This document shows positions 24,301 through 32,699 of a DNA stretch of 64,000 bases, piece by piece (position 1 is the first letter of the stretch; each line of letters starts with the position of its first letter). This stretch comes from Gigantopelta aegis (Eukaryota; Mollusca; Gastropoda; Neomphalida; Peltospiridae). The notes below the pieces were generated by a model. That model had not been told where the DNA came from, searched no databases, and worked only from the letters and a program-made list of their open reading frames with translations. A program made the position numbers and the translations under genes. The DNA is taken from assembly GCF_016097555.1 (NCBI RefSeq), contig NC_054702.1, positions 76,077,679-76,141,678 on the forward strand, read 5' to 3'.

Positions 24301-27300
24301 GTCACTGCAAGTCTACCAATGACTTACTGTACATTATGTTCCCACTGATTACACCTGTATTTTAGTCACTGCAAATCTACCAATGACTTACTGTACATTA
24401 TGTTCCCACTGATTACACCTGTATTTTACAGTCACTGCAAGTCTACCAATGACTTACTGCACATTATGTTCCCACTGATTACACCTGTATTTTACAGTCA
24501 CTGCAAATCTACCAATGATTTACTGCATGTTGTGTTCTCACAGATTACATCTGTATTTTATAGTCACTGCAAGTCTACCAATGACTTACTGTACATTGTG
24601 TTCCCACTGATTACACCTGTATTTTACAGTCACTGCAAATCTACCAATGATTTACTGCATGTTGTGTTCTCACAGATTACATCTGTATTTTATAGTCACT
24701 GCAAGTCTACCAATGACTTACTGTACATTGTGTTCCCACTGATTACGCCTGTATTTTACAGTCACTGCAAGTCTACCAATGACTTACTGGTACATTATGT
24801 TCCCACTGATTATACCTGTATTTTATAGTCACTGCAAGTCTACCAATGACTTACTGTACATTATGTTCCCACTGATTATACTGTATTACAGTCACTGTAT
24901 GACTTACTGTACATTATGTCCCACTGATTACAATTTTAGTCACTGCACTACCAATGACTTACTGTACATTATGTTCCCACTGATTACACCTGTATTTTAC
25001 AGTCACTGCAAATCTACCAATGATTTACTGTACATTATGTTCCCACTGATTACACCTGTATTTTACAGTCACTGCAAGTCTACCAATGACTTACTGCACA
25101 TTATGTTCCCACTGATTACACCTGTATTTTACAGTCACTGCAAATCTACCAATGATTTACTGCATGTTGTGTTCTCACAGATTACATCTGTATTTTATAG
25201 TCACTGCAAATCTACCAATGATTTACTGTACATTGTGTTCCCACTGATTACACCTGTATTTTACAGTCACTGCAAATCTACCAATGATTTACTGCATGTT
25301 GTGTTCTCACAGATTACATCTGTATTTTTTAGTCACTGCAAGTCTACCAATGACTTACTGTACATTATTTTCCCACTGATTACACCTGTATTTTACAGTC
25401 ACTGCAAATCTACCAATGATTTACTGCATATTGTGTTCTCACAGATTACATCTGTATTTTATAGTCACTGCAAGTCTACCAATGACTTACTGTACATTAT
25501 GTTCCCACTGATTACACCTGTATTTTACAGTCACTGCAAATCTACCAATGACTTACTGTACATTATGTTCCCACTGATTACACCTGTATTTTACAGTCAC
25601 TGCAAATCTACCAATGATTTACTGTACATATTGTGTTTTTACAGTCACTGCAAATCTACCAATGATTACACATTATGTTCTGATTACACCTGTTTTTACA
25701 GTCACTGCAAGTCTACCAATGACTTACTGTACATTGTTCCCACTGATTACACCTGTATTTTACCCACTGATTACACCTGTATTTTACAGTCACTGCAAAT
25801 CTACCAATGACTTACTGTACTGCATATTGTGTTCAGTCACTGCAAGTCACAGATTACATCATGTATTTTACAGTTACACTGTATTTTACAGTCACTGCAA
25901 GTCTACCAATGACTTACTGTACATTATGTTCCCACTGATTACACCTGTATTTTACAGTCACTGCAAATCTACCAATGATTTACTGCATATTGTGTTCTCA
26001 CAGATTACATCTGTATTTTACAGTCACTGCAAGTCTACCAAAGACTTACTGTACATTGTGTTCCCACTGATTACACCTGTATTTTACAGTCACTGCAAAT
26101 CTACCAATGATTTACTGCATATTGTGTTCTCACAGATTACATCTGTATTTTACAGTCACTGCAAGTCTACCAATGACTTACTGTACATTGTGTTCCCACT
26201 GATTACACCTGTATTTTACAGTCACTGCAAATCTACCAATGATTTACTGCATATTGTGTTCTCACAGATTACATCTGTATTTTACAGTCACTGCAAGTCT
26301 ACCAATGACTTACTGTACATTATGTTCCCACTGATTACACCTGTATTTTACAGTCACTGCAAGTCTACCAATGACTTACTGTACATTATGTTCCCACTGA
26401 TTACATCTGTATTTTACAGTCACTGCAAGTCTACCAATGACTTACTGTACATTATGTTCCCACTGATTACACCTGTATTTTACAGTCACTGCAAGTCTAC
26501 CAATGATTTACTGCATATTGTGTTCTCACAGATTACATCTGTATTTTACAGTCACTGCAAGTCTACCAATGACTTACTGTACATTATGTTCCCACTGATT
26601 ACACCTGTATTTTACAGTCACTGCAAGTCTACCAATGACTTACTGTACATTATGTTCCCACTGATTACACCTGTATTTTACAGTCACTGCAAGTCTACCA
26701 ATGACTTACTGCATATTGTGTTCCCACTGATTACATCTGTATTTTACAGTCACTGCAAGTCTACCAATGACTTGCTGTACATTGTGTTCCCACTGATTAC
26801 ACCTGTATTTTACAGTCACTGCAAGTCTACCAATGACTTACTGTACATTATGTTCCCACTGATTACACCTGTATTTTACAGTCACTGCAAGTCTACCAAT
26901 GACTTACTGGTACATTATGTTCCCACTGATTATACCTGTATTTTACAGTCACTGCAAGTCTACCAATGACTTACTGTACATTATGTTCCCACTGATTACG
27001 CCTGTATTTTACAGTCACTGCAAAATACTACCGTCTTACACCAACTGGGACTATTGTAATAGTCTTCATTGCGATTCCAATATTAATTCTCCTCGTGGCT
27101 ATAACAGTAAAGTACGTGTTGAAAATCAAAAAGAAGAGGTACCAGCTGTTCAAGGTATAGCTTCATTAATCATTGTTACCACAGGAATTTGATAACCATC
27201 TGTTATTTAATATACACCTGGAAATTTATTAAGCATCATCCAACTTTTGACCATGTGGCTTATACTTCGCAAGTAAATGTAAATCATTCATGAATACAAA

Positions 27301-29976
27301 ACATTGAACATTATCAGTGTTGTTACATCAATAATTAATGTACTTTAGTGAAAATTACAGAAACCATAAATATACATAGGAATGTATTTTACTGCACCAC
27401 AGTAGAAGAGATACCCATGCAGGGCTAGAAATGAAAAAAAAAACTACATGCACCAGGTGCATGCTGAAAAAAAAGTTACATGCACCATTAAAATTCTGCA
27501 TGCACCAAAAATAAGGTAAATCCTGTTAACAATGAGGAAAATACTGTTTTAATTACCTTGATTACGATTGAAATAATCACTGGCTGACTTCGAGTCAACT
27601 ACGCGAGTAACGCACCTGCACGTTTGCAATCATCTGATCAAGTGCCCATATCTGAGGTTGAAAATGTTCAAGGCAGTTACGGTACTTTGTATTGATCACA
27701 GATCTGGCGAGATATTGCCGGCAATTTTTGCAAATATATTTCACGAAAATGACCAAAAGGGCGCCATTGTTGTAAGTAGGATAATGGGATACAAAATGGA
27801 TGCGCCCATAAGATAAAAGTTATCGTTTTCAAGTGGCGAACAGATTACGAAATGCATACACAAAATTCAACAACTTGAGTCTGAATCTGGTAAACAACAG
27901 GATACTAGTATACGCAATACACGGTACTTGAAAAATATTAGCATGCACCGCGTGCACCCCGTTTTAAAAGTTACATGCACACGCAAAAATCAGCATGCAC
28001 CGGTGCATGTACTAACACTGCATTTCGAGCCCTGCCATGTGGTAGTTATCGTCTCTTCACATTGTGGAATATGTCTTTTGAGAGGCCATGATCTCCGATC
28101 CTGTGATCAACTGTGTCACACAGTACAACTCTGCACAGATATTTTACGGAAAGTATGCACATGGTTCTTTCGATTCATATTTATAAATCGGAAAAATACT
28201 TCCTGTCAATTCTTATAATTAATATTAGAAGCATAATTTAACAAAATATATATTTTAATAATTTAGTTTAGCCTTGAATATGTTTATACTATTGTTGATG
28301 TAAAGGTCATTGATAGATGTGTGACCTAGGAATGCAAAGTTTTGTTGATAAATAGCTAAATACAGTAGCCACAACATGACATCATTTTGCATGGTGCTCA
28401 ATTCATTTCCAGGTGTATATCATAAAAAACCATACTGAAACAATGCCACCCCACCCATAAATCTTGTGATGGTTGTGGTTAGTATTGGTGTACAACATAT
28501 TTAATGACATTTACCAATAACTGTGACATTTAAACCTGCATTAAAAACATATTTCTCTAAAGTTATTAGCTTTTAACCAGTTTTTAATTCAATGTAAAAA
28601 CTACTGCAAATATAATTAAGTTCAAATGTAACCCAATAAGATGGATGGCCAAACTGCTAGTGGTTTTAACATAGATACATGTGTAATTTGAGAAACTAGT
28701 GTTTAATTAGCTCATGTGCATGGATAAGCTTATTTAAAGAATATGTTTGTTTCCGACTTTAAAATGATTAAATAGTTAATGCATTCGTACTTAATATATA
28801 TGCCAGTGAAATCTGTCTTTATGATAATGTCTTCACAGGGATTTATCCAGGCATTCTGTGTGTCTGAAGGGCAGAACATAGCCCAGTGGTAAAGCATTCA
28901 CTTGATGCCCGGTCAGTCTGGGATCGATCCCCATTGGTGGGCCAATTGGGCTTTCTCGCTCCAGCCAGTGCACCACAACCGTTATATCAAAGGCCATGGT
29001 ATGTGTTATCCTGTCTGTGGGATGGTGCATATGAAACATCTCTTGCTTCTAATCAAAAAGAGTAGCCCATGAAGTGGCAACAACGGATTTCCTTTCTCAA
29101 TATGTCCTTAACAATATGTCTAATGCCATATAACTACATAAAATGTGCTGAGTGTATTGTTAAATAAAACATTTCCTTCTGTTTGTCCGAAGATACAGGT
29201 AGGCCCCTTCCCAAAAGAAAGCAGCATTTAAAATTCTCAATTTCTATGCTAAAAATTCCCAATATATATACTTAATATATGTATGTTGTAATAAATTAAT
29301 TTAACAGTGGTAAAATGCAGATTTCATTAAAAGGACATTCCTGAGTTTGCTGCATTGTAAGATGTTTCCGACTAATAAAATAGTTCTATGATTAAACTTA
29401 TATATTAAATATAGTTTCTTGTTTAGAATATCGATGTCTGTATATTCAATGTGTTTTTGGTTGTCTTAATATTTGTAAGAAGCCCAAATTGGATTTGGTC
29501 TTCAAATAATTTCGTATGTACGGGAAAAAAAATTGGGAAAATAAAATGAAATTTAACCTAGTACAAATATTAAAACGATCAGAAACACATTTAATATACA
29601 GCCACTAATATTTTATGCACAAAAATATATTTGATATGTAATTACAATTGCTAAAAAGTCTCTGTTAGTCGATAACATTTTAAAAATTGCAGCAGACTCA
29701 GGAAGGTCCCTTTAAGAAAACCAATCAGATTCATTCTTAAAAAATTATCTGAGAATATGAATAAAATACAAGTTAACAGCAATACTCGGTATAGTGTATA
29801 AAGTTGTTTATATAATTTCTGTATATATACAAAAAATTATTTCTTGAATTTGGTAACTGGTAACTCATTTATTATCCTCTTTGTGTACACTAAAACTTAC
29901 TTAAATTACAATAACATATTTGCAACAAACTCATGATTGGTAATTTATATTTCAGATGGTTCTACTTTACCAGTAA
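7495..29976 (+). CDS. candidate single-pass membrane protein with duplicated Thr/Glu stalk exon
   Basis: Exons proposed: 7495-7587, 10761-10805, 20733-20783, 27015-27154 and 29956-29976. The first three are 93, 45 and 51 nt, all divisible by three and phase 1-1; the fourth enters in phase 1, so every junction up to it agrees. Exon 1 (strong acceptor CTTCTTGCAG, donor GTAAGT) encodes HCCVSGWLLVLLPG, leader-like. Exons 2 and 3 encode Thr/Val/Glu-rich stalks. Exon 4 encodes YYRLTPTG, about 20 hydrophobic residues (IVIVFIAIPILILLVAI) and a basic KIKKKRYQLFK. Exon 5 would add MVLLYQ and stop; without that splice the protein stops two codons after exon 4. The start codon must lie upstream and was not found. 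I do not recognise the family. Function unknown; a surface stalk or receptor-like role is only suggested by layout. The proposal needs transcript support. Confidence 0.45.
7795..9394 (+). mobile_element. Tc1-family DNA transposon, full length but inactive
   Basis: A 1600-bp element with 24-bp terminal inverted repeats (CTACTCAAAAGAATTTAAGG... at 7795 and its complement ending at 9394), flanked by TA on both sides as expected for Tc1/mariner. It sits in a (TA)n tract in the first visible intron of the membrane protein gene. It contains one damaged transposase reading frame. Confidence 0.92.
8159..9183 (+). pseudogene. Tc1 transposase, DD34E type, broken
   Basis: Starts MVRLQLTIEDRGRAIAWL with an N-terminal helix-turn-helix (AIAWLQDGNTQRNVALRLGV) and a linker RPRSGRP. 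The catalytic core follows: RFGGGSVMVWGGIS, HDDNARPH and SPDLAPVEHAWDELGR. The second Asp and the Glu are 34 residues apart, as in Tc1. Damage seen: a one-base type frameshift near 8410 between TTTAR and RDNLRT, an in-frame TAG near 8590 just before the first catalytic strand, and the first catalytic Asp replaced by Tyr (FTYESRF where the family has FTDESRF). It ends GGFTHY and TAA, the usual C-terminus. The copy cannot make active enzyme. Confidence 0.9.
9440..9645 (-). repeat. dispersed C/G-run repeat, copy 2
   Basis: Complement of the repeat at 3890-4065, lying just downstream of the Tc1 element. It carries two poly(C) runs (about 9512-9523 and 9617-9629). Confidence 0.65.
9690..10065 (+). 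pseudogene. relic of a second Tc1 transposase
   Basis: In shifting frames the sequence reads VMVWAGIND, then FMG..LNVQHYSDEIIAPFV, then LGRSLQENHAHIYNLN and MGISRRCALS. These match the catalytic core and C-terminal tail of Tc1 transposases (compare VMVWGGIS, GNLNGIRYLNEIIRPLV and VRDNHAPPANLHDL of the neighbouring element). The Asp-Asn-Ala-Arg block and the termini are gone. It is much older than the neighbouring copy. Confidence 0.7.
10250..10925 (+). repeat. segmental duplication, copy 1 (contains stalk exon 1)
   Basis: Aligns with 19790-20892: the shared stretch runs from TGCTGTTAATA and TTTACTCTGAATAA through ATGTTTTAATCCCCAAG, AGTGGACCTTTT, the exon, and TGTATTACG.GTTTACTGAAC to AAAAAGGAT. 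The second copy is longer because it holds a SINE and about 110 bp of other sequence. Confidence 0.85.
10761..10805 (+). CDS. stalk exon copy 1
   Basis: A 45-nt phase 1-1 exon between TTTTCAG and GTGAGA encoding VTTVTTTKVTEEES plus split codons. It lies in a segment (about 10250-10925) that is paralogous to 19790-20892, including intron flanks. Being symmetric and in frame, it can be gained, lost or skipped without disturbing the reading frame. Confidence 0.5.
10960..11200. repeat. cluster of TTGGCCCAACGT motifs
   Basis: The words TTGGGCCAACGT, TTGGCCCAACGT, GACCGTTGGACC and GCACCAACGGTC recur in both orientations over 240 bp, with short palindromes. Probably a foldback-type repeat; ends not resolved. 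Confidence 0.5.
11260..11653 (+). mobile_element. full-length SINE, head type A, with target duplication
   Basis: Head GGCCTCGGTGGCGTCGTGG with a B-box-like GGTTCGGATCCCAG, a core containing GGCCATGGTTTGTGCTATCC and AAAAGATCCCTTGCTG, and a 3' end GTTAAATAAAACAAACTTTA. A perfect 12-bp target duplication TTGTTCATCATC flanks it at 11248-11259 and 11654-11665. Confidence 0.95.
12164..12364. mobile_element. MITE with CATGGGCGT ends and G/C runs
   Basis: Begins CATGGGCGTACATG and ends CATATGCACGCCCATG, an imperfect terminal inverted repeat. Inside are long poly(G) and poly(C) runs near 12306-12322 and 12334-12346. Family not assigned. Confidence 0.5.
12519..13636 (+). mobile_element. solo LTR of an LTR retrotransposon (fossil)
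   Basis: A 1118-bp segment begins TGTGACGG and ends CCGTGACA, that is TG...CA, and is flanked by the 5-bp duplication CAACC (12514-12518 and 13637-13641). No internal coding region and no second LTR are present, so it looks like a solo LTR left by recombination. The end motif and 5-bp duplication suit a Gypsy/BEL-type element. The intact duplication suggests it is not ancient. Orientation is not certain. Confidence 0.8.
14030..14244 (+). repeat. dispersed repeat (GTGCACATTCAGAACAAGCT family), copy 1
   Basis: From AGGTCAGGTCATAGGGTTTT to GGTAGCAGGCGGGTG this matches the complement of 41602-41821 nearly base for base. Probably a SINE-like element; at 41800-41821 the other copy carries a short (CATGA)n tract. 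The short open frames in both copies (about 62-78 codons) are part of the repeat. Confidence 0.8.
14545..14800 (-). repeat. dispersed repeat, copy 2 (pair with 3593-3725)
   Basis: The complement contains GGGTCGAAGTTCGAGGTGCA, ACCACAAGTCCTGTGATTGG and AATGTGAGTGTGTTGGTTGT, as at 3593-3725. The 70-codon minus-strand frame here is not supported as a gene. Confidence 0.6.
15085..15205 (+). mobile_element. SINE fragment (core only)
   Basis: Contains AAAGGCCGTGGTATGTGCTA, AAAAGATCCCTTGCTGCTAA and AGAGTAGCCCATGAAGTGGC, the shared SINE core in its type-B form. Head and tail are missing. Confidence 0.75.
15239..15331. repeat. (TA)n(GA)n compound microsatellite
   Basis: About 33 bp of alternating TA is followed directly by about 58 bp of alternating GA. 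It produces spurious Ser-Leu and Tyr-Ile frames on the minus strand. Confidence 0.97.
16177..16257. repeat. 81-bp hairpin, GGCTTTT...AAAAGCC
   Basis: GGCTTTTAATGTACCCT pairs with AGGGTACATAAAAAGCC; the inner arms pair through GTGCTCTTTTA/AAAAGAACAC to CTCGCC-TTC-GGCTCG. Such a stem is typical of a foldback element tip; no gene is implied. Confidence 0.75.
16552..17023. mobile_element. 472-bp MITE, copy 1
   Basis: Ends GGTCTCACTACACAGAT and ATCTGTGTAGTGAGACC form a 17-bp terminal inverted repeat. TTA lies directly outside both ends, a 3-bp duplication of the kind PIF/Harbinger elements make. It has no transposase; frames of 68-72 codons inside it occur identically in copy 2 and are not supported as genes. 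Confidence 0.9.
17899..18370. mobile_element. 472-bp MITE, copy 2
   Basis: The same 472-bp element in the same orientation 875 bp downstream; I see no difference from copy 1. The left flank is TTAT and the right flank TTAA, so the 3-bp duplication is less clear here. Flanking sequences of the two copies differ, so this is separate insertion and not a block duplication. Confidence 0.9.
18371..19789. other. intronic or intergenic, no firm gene
   Basis: AT-rich DNA with poly(G) near 19014 and 19314. At 18707-18769 an acceptor-like TTTTTACAG precedes a short frame (KLPHDVALPYRLNAGNKK, then stop). This could be a stray terminal exon, but no partner exon was found. Confidence 0.35.
19852..20233 (-). 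mobile_element. SINE, head type A, GAAA tail
   Basis: Minus-oriented: (GAAA)n, TGTTTTATCTAATGATGCAC and the shared core come first, and the head complement CTAACCACGACGCCGG ends near 20233. It is absent from the paralogous segment at 10.3 kb, so it inserted after the duplication, or was lost there. Confidence 0.85.
20733..20783 (+). CDS. stalk exon copy 2
   Basis: A 51-nt phase 1-1 exon, paralogue of 10761-10805: both open CAGTGACTACAGTAA and close with TCGG|GTGAGA. It encodes VTTVKTTEEPPALADS, six nucleotides longer than copy 1, with Pro/Ala added. Confidence 0.5.
20893..22100. other. intron, no feature supported
   Basis: Poly(G)-rich patches near 21075-21125 and 21395-21408. A 111-codon frame at 21349-21684 has no recognisable domain and no good splice context, so it is not called. 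Confidence 0.35.
22101..22245. mobile_element. small MITE with GTTCGACAAAT ends
   Basis: GTTCGACAAAT at the left and ATTTGTCGAAC at the right form an 11-bp terminal inverted repeat; CACTAGCC and GGCTAGT words continue the inversion inward. A degenerate relative is at 38316-38420. Confidence 0.65.
22432..27024 (+). repeat. 66-bp minisatellite carrying a 3' splice site
   Basis: About 4.6 kb of a 66-bp unit, roughly 65-70 copies by length. A typical unit runs TCACTGCAAGTCTACCAATG, ACTTACTGTACATTATGTTC, CCACTGATTACACCTGTATT, TTACAG. Two main unit types exist: one with TTCCCACTGATTACACC and one with TTCTCACAGATTACATC. They alternate in patterns that themselves repeat (for example about 23.7-24.1, 24.4-24.8 and 25.0-25.3 kb), so the array has higher-order structure. 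Short or rearranged units lie near 22840-23050, 24890-24960 and 25620-25880. The last unit merges with the acceptor and start of the exon at 27015. Because 66 is divisible by three and one frame lacks stops, long frames of up to 451 codons appear, with a 22-residue period (YSHCKSTNDLL..MFPLITPVF). They are not in the exon's frame and are not called as genes. Confidence 0.95.
27015..27154 (+). CDS. transmembrane exon next to the 66-bp array
   Basis: Acceptor TGTATTTTACAG ends at 27014; donor AAG|GTATAG. The frame set by the stalk exons gives a Tyr-rich start, a clear transmembrane helix and a Lys-rich stop-transfer segment. The acceptor and the first ten exon bases (TCACTGCAAA) are also the junction of the last 66-bp minisatellite unit. 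Confidence 0.6.
27419..28034. mobile_element. non-autonomous DNA element, CAGGGCT ends
   Basis: Ends CAGGGCTAGAAATG and CATTTCGAGCCCTG are inverted copies; further in, TACATGCACCAGGTGCATG and its relatives recur several times in both orientations. A 5-bp duplication CCATG flanks it at 27414-27418 and 28035-28039. No transposase frame. Superfamily not assigned. Confidence 0.75.
28870..29176 (+). mobile_element. SINE, head type B, with target duplication
   Basis: The head ATAGCCCAGTGGTAAAGC with B-box-like GGGATCGATCCCC is tRNA-like. The core GGCCATGGTATGTGTTATCC follows, and the 3' end is GTTAAATAAAACATTTC. Flanking 16-bp repeats TTCTGTGTGTCTGAAG and TTCTGTTTGTCCGAAG (28854-28869, 29177-29192) differ at two positions, so the insertion is fairly old. 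Confidence 0.9.
29331..29711. mobile_element. TTAA-flanked MITE (piggyBac-like)
   Basis: The left end AAGGACATTCCTGAG and the complement of the right end AGGGACCTTCCTGAG match, and the similarity runs on through GTTTGCTGCA and beyond for about 50 bp. TTAA directly flanks both ends (29327-29330, 29712-29715), the target of piggyBac-type elements. 381 bp, no coding capacity. Confidence 0.8.
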
Positions 29977-30545
29977 CCCAATCAGTAACACAAAGCAGGA
30001 TGAGGAAAAGAAAAGCTGGACACGGTCTCCGGAGCAAAATTGTTTCAAGATTGTCTTCCAAGAGACAAAACTCTTCCTAGAAACAAAATTCTTCCTAAAG
30101 ACAAAACTCTTCCTAAAGACACAACTCTTCCTATTTAAATATTGCTCTTGAACACTTATTTATCAGTAATATGGATAAAATATATTAATCTATGAATGAA
30201 AACTGGTTATAATGTAAAATGTTTTTAAAAAAAATTCTAAAATATATAATATATATATAATGTATCACAAGCACATTATTTACTGAGATGAAGACAATAT
30301 TGGAAATATGTTTAATGTTTTTTTTTTTTTTTTTAAAGAAACACAGTAGCAACTAAACAGTATAAAACTCCCAACATTAAAATGCTTGAAAACACTTTAT
30401 TCTGCACCAACATTAATGTATACATTTGTTAACTGATTTATACATGTATTTGTGTTTTTATATATTAATTTATAATCATAACACACACACTTTTATTTGG
30501 ATAAAATCAATATCTATGTGCAATAATAAAAAAACATCTTTATTG
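29956..30545 (+). other. proposed last exon and 3' UTR of the membrane protein gene
   Basis: Acceptor TATATTTCAG ends at 29955. In phase 0 the exon reads MVLLYQ and stops. Other frames give longer tails (for example RMRKRKAGHGLRSK) but would need an unseen exon to set the phase. An 18-bp repeat ACAAAACTCTTCCTAAAG occurs about four times at 30061-30132. AATAAA lies at 30525-30530. Confidence 0.3.
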
Positions 30546-31518
30546 CAGAATTCACTCTACCATAGTGTATGTGTTCATGATATCATTGTCCATAACAATC
30601 TTTAGTAAATAAATTCGAACACATTATAAAATTTAAATGCACAAAAAAATATTTCTGTATTAATATTTTCAATTTCCTATTATATATCCAATTCTTAACC
30701 ATTTGTTAGTTCATAAATGAGATCGACAAAATTTGTGGGCAAAGTAACATTAAAAGCAGTCTAGTAGATAAGCATGGGATGCCTAAATGCTTTTCAATAT
30801 ATATAAAATGTTTTATTTATTAACAACACAAGAACACCTGCTGGAACCTTTAATTTTCTATTTCATTTTTCCAAATGGCTAAATTCTACTTACACCCCTG
30901 TGAAGTATTTTATTCTTCTTACAATAAATCATGAAAAAACCCAAGTGTTATTTTATGTACTAAGAAAACTAAACTATAAAATACCATGCCAAGACACTAG
31001 CCTACTAAGAATATCACTGATGAGAAGTACAGTTAAGTTACTTCTTTTGTCATGATATCAACCAGATCACGTAGTGTAATAAAGGGTTTTAATTTAATAA
31101 ATAATATCTGAATAAATCACTTCATAATCTTTATAAATACATTCATGGACAGCATGTCAGACAAAATACAAATCATATCTTCTCTAACCATCCTTAGTTT
31201 CAAAGTTGGTGAACTATGGATTTCACGATGAAATTATTGGTATGCATATTATATGGATATCTAAAACTGTAACTATATCTGTCAAGGGCTATCGACCGAT
31301 CTGTGCTATGAATTGATCATGCTGCATCATCAATGGAAGAAGCAAGAAGTAATAATCTTACTCTATTATCGACAATACATACATTATTTTATTTTTAAAT
31401 CGTCTTTACATAATTAATTCACAATAAAAGTCGTTAATTATATTGGAATTAAATTATGCAACCTGCTCGTTAATTGGCTATCATTACAATTAATCAGGGT
31501 TTTTTGTTTGTTTTTGTG

Positions 31519-31549
<31 letters not shown>

Positions 31550-31654
31550 TTTTTGGGGGTAATAATACATCTAAAAAATGCTGACAATAACACCAATATT
31601 GCCTCTTTTGGGACACTTCCCATACTACATTGACCCTTGCTGAAAACTAACAAC
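30546..31654. other. intergenic, no gene seen
   Basis: AT-rich sequence with a poly(T)/poly(G) block at about 31520-31555. No splice-supported frame was recognised. Confidence 0.4.
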
Positions 31655-32567
31655 TAACCATTGATGGTGCAGTGTGATCAACCAATGCTTGCATGATCGA
31701 CTGATGGCTATGTTAATGACGGATCCATTGATTGTGCAGTGTGATCAATTGATACTTACGTGATCGACCAATGCTTGCATGATTAACCAATGGCAACGTT
31801 AATGACGGATCCATTGATTGTGCAGTGTGATCAATCGATACTTGTGCGATGGACCGATGCTTGCATGATCGACCGATTGCTATGATATTGATGGATCCAT
31901 TGATGGTGCAGCATGTCAATAAATACTTGTGTGATGGACCGATGCATTATCGACCAATTGCTACGTTATTGATGGATCCATTGATGGTGCAGTGCCTCAA
32001 TCAATACTTGTGCAACTGACCGATGCTTGCATGATCGACAGATGGCTAAATTAATGACTGATCCATTGATTGTGCAGTGCGATCAATTGATACTTGTGCG
32101 ATCAACCGACGCTTGCATGACTGATCAATGGCTACGTTATTGATGGATCCACTGATGGTGCAGCATGATCAATCGATACTTGTGTGATCGACCGAAGGCT
32201 ACGTTAATGATGGATCCACTGATGGTGTAGCATGATCAATCGATACTTGTGTGATCGACCGAAGGCTACGTTAATGATGGATCCACTGATGGTGTAGCAT
32301 GATCAATCGATACTTGTGTGATCGACCGATGGCTACGTTATTGATGGATCCACTGATGGTGTAGCATGATCAATCGATACTTGTGTGATCGACCGATGGC
32401 TACGTTATTGATGGATCCACTGATGGTGTAGCATGATCAATCGATACTTGTGTGATCGACCGATGGCTACATTATTGATGGATCCACTGATGGTGTAGCA
32501 TGATCAATCGATACTTGTGTGATCGACCGATGGCTACGTTAATGATGGATCCATTGATGGTGCAGGT
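31655..32567. repeat. 67-bp GATC-rich minisatellite
   Basis: On the right side the unit is 67 bp (GATCCACTGATGGTGTAGCA, TGATCAATCGATACTTGTGT, GATCGACCGATGGCTACGTT, ATTGATG), with starts such as 32281, 32348 and 32415. Left-hand units contain an extra segment of about 22 bp (GACCGATGCTTGCATGATC). Right-hand units are more uniform, suggesting recent expansion there. Confidence 0.9.
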
Positions 32568-32699
32568 TGAATTAATTGGGCAAATCGGTTGGACACCTGA
32601 CATATCTAAACATATACAATTAGAACCTTTCTATTTAAAAAAGTTAAGCATAGTGTTTCTGGTAGTTTAGAAATGCTACACTAACACATTCAATTTTCT

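Noticed and set aside
22527-26969. Long + strand open frames (up to 451 codons) with a 22-residue repeat across the 66-bp array
   Set aside because: A stop-free 66-bp unit in one frame forces such frames. They are out of frame with the neighbouring exon, lack a promoter or start context, and break where units are rearranged.
22432-27024. Regular repeat array as a CRISPR array
   Set aside because: Units are contiguous with no unique spacers, the genome is eukaryotic and there are no cas genes.
31713-31919. 68-codon minus-strand frame
   Set aside because: Lies wholly in the GATC-rich minisatellite and repeats with its period.
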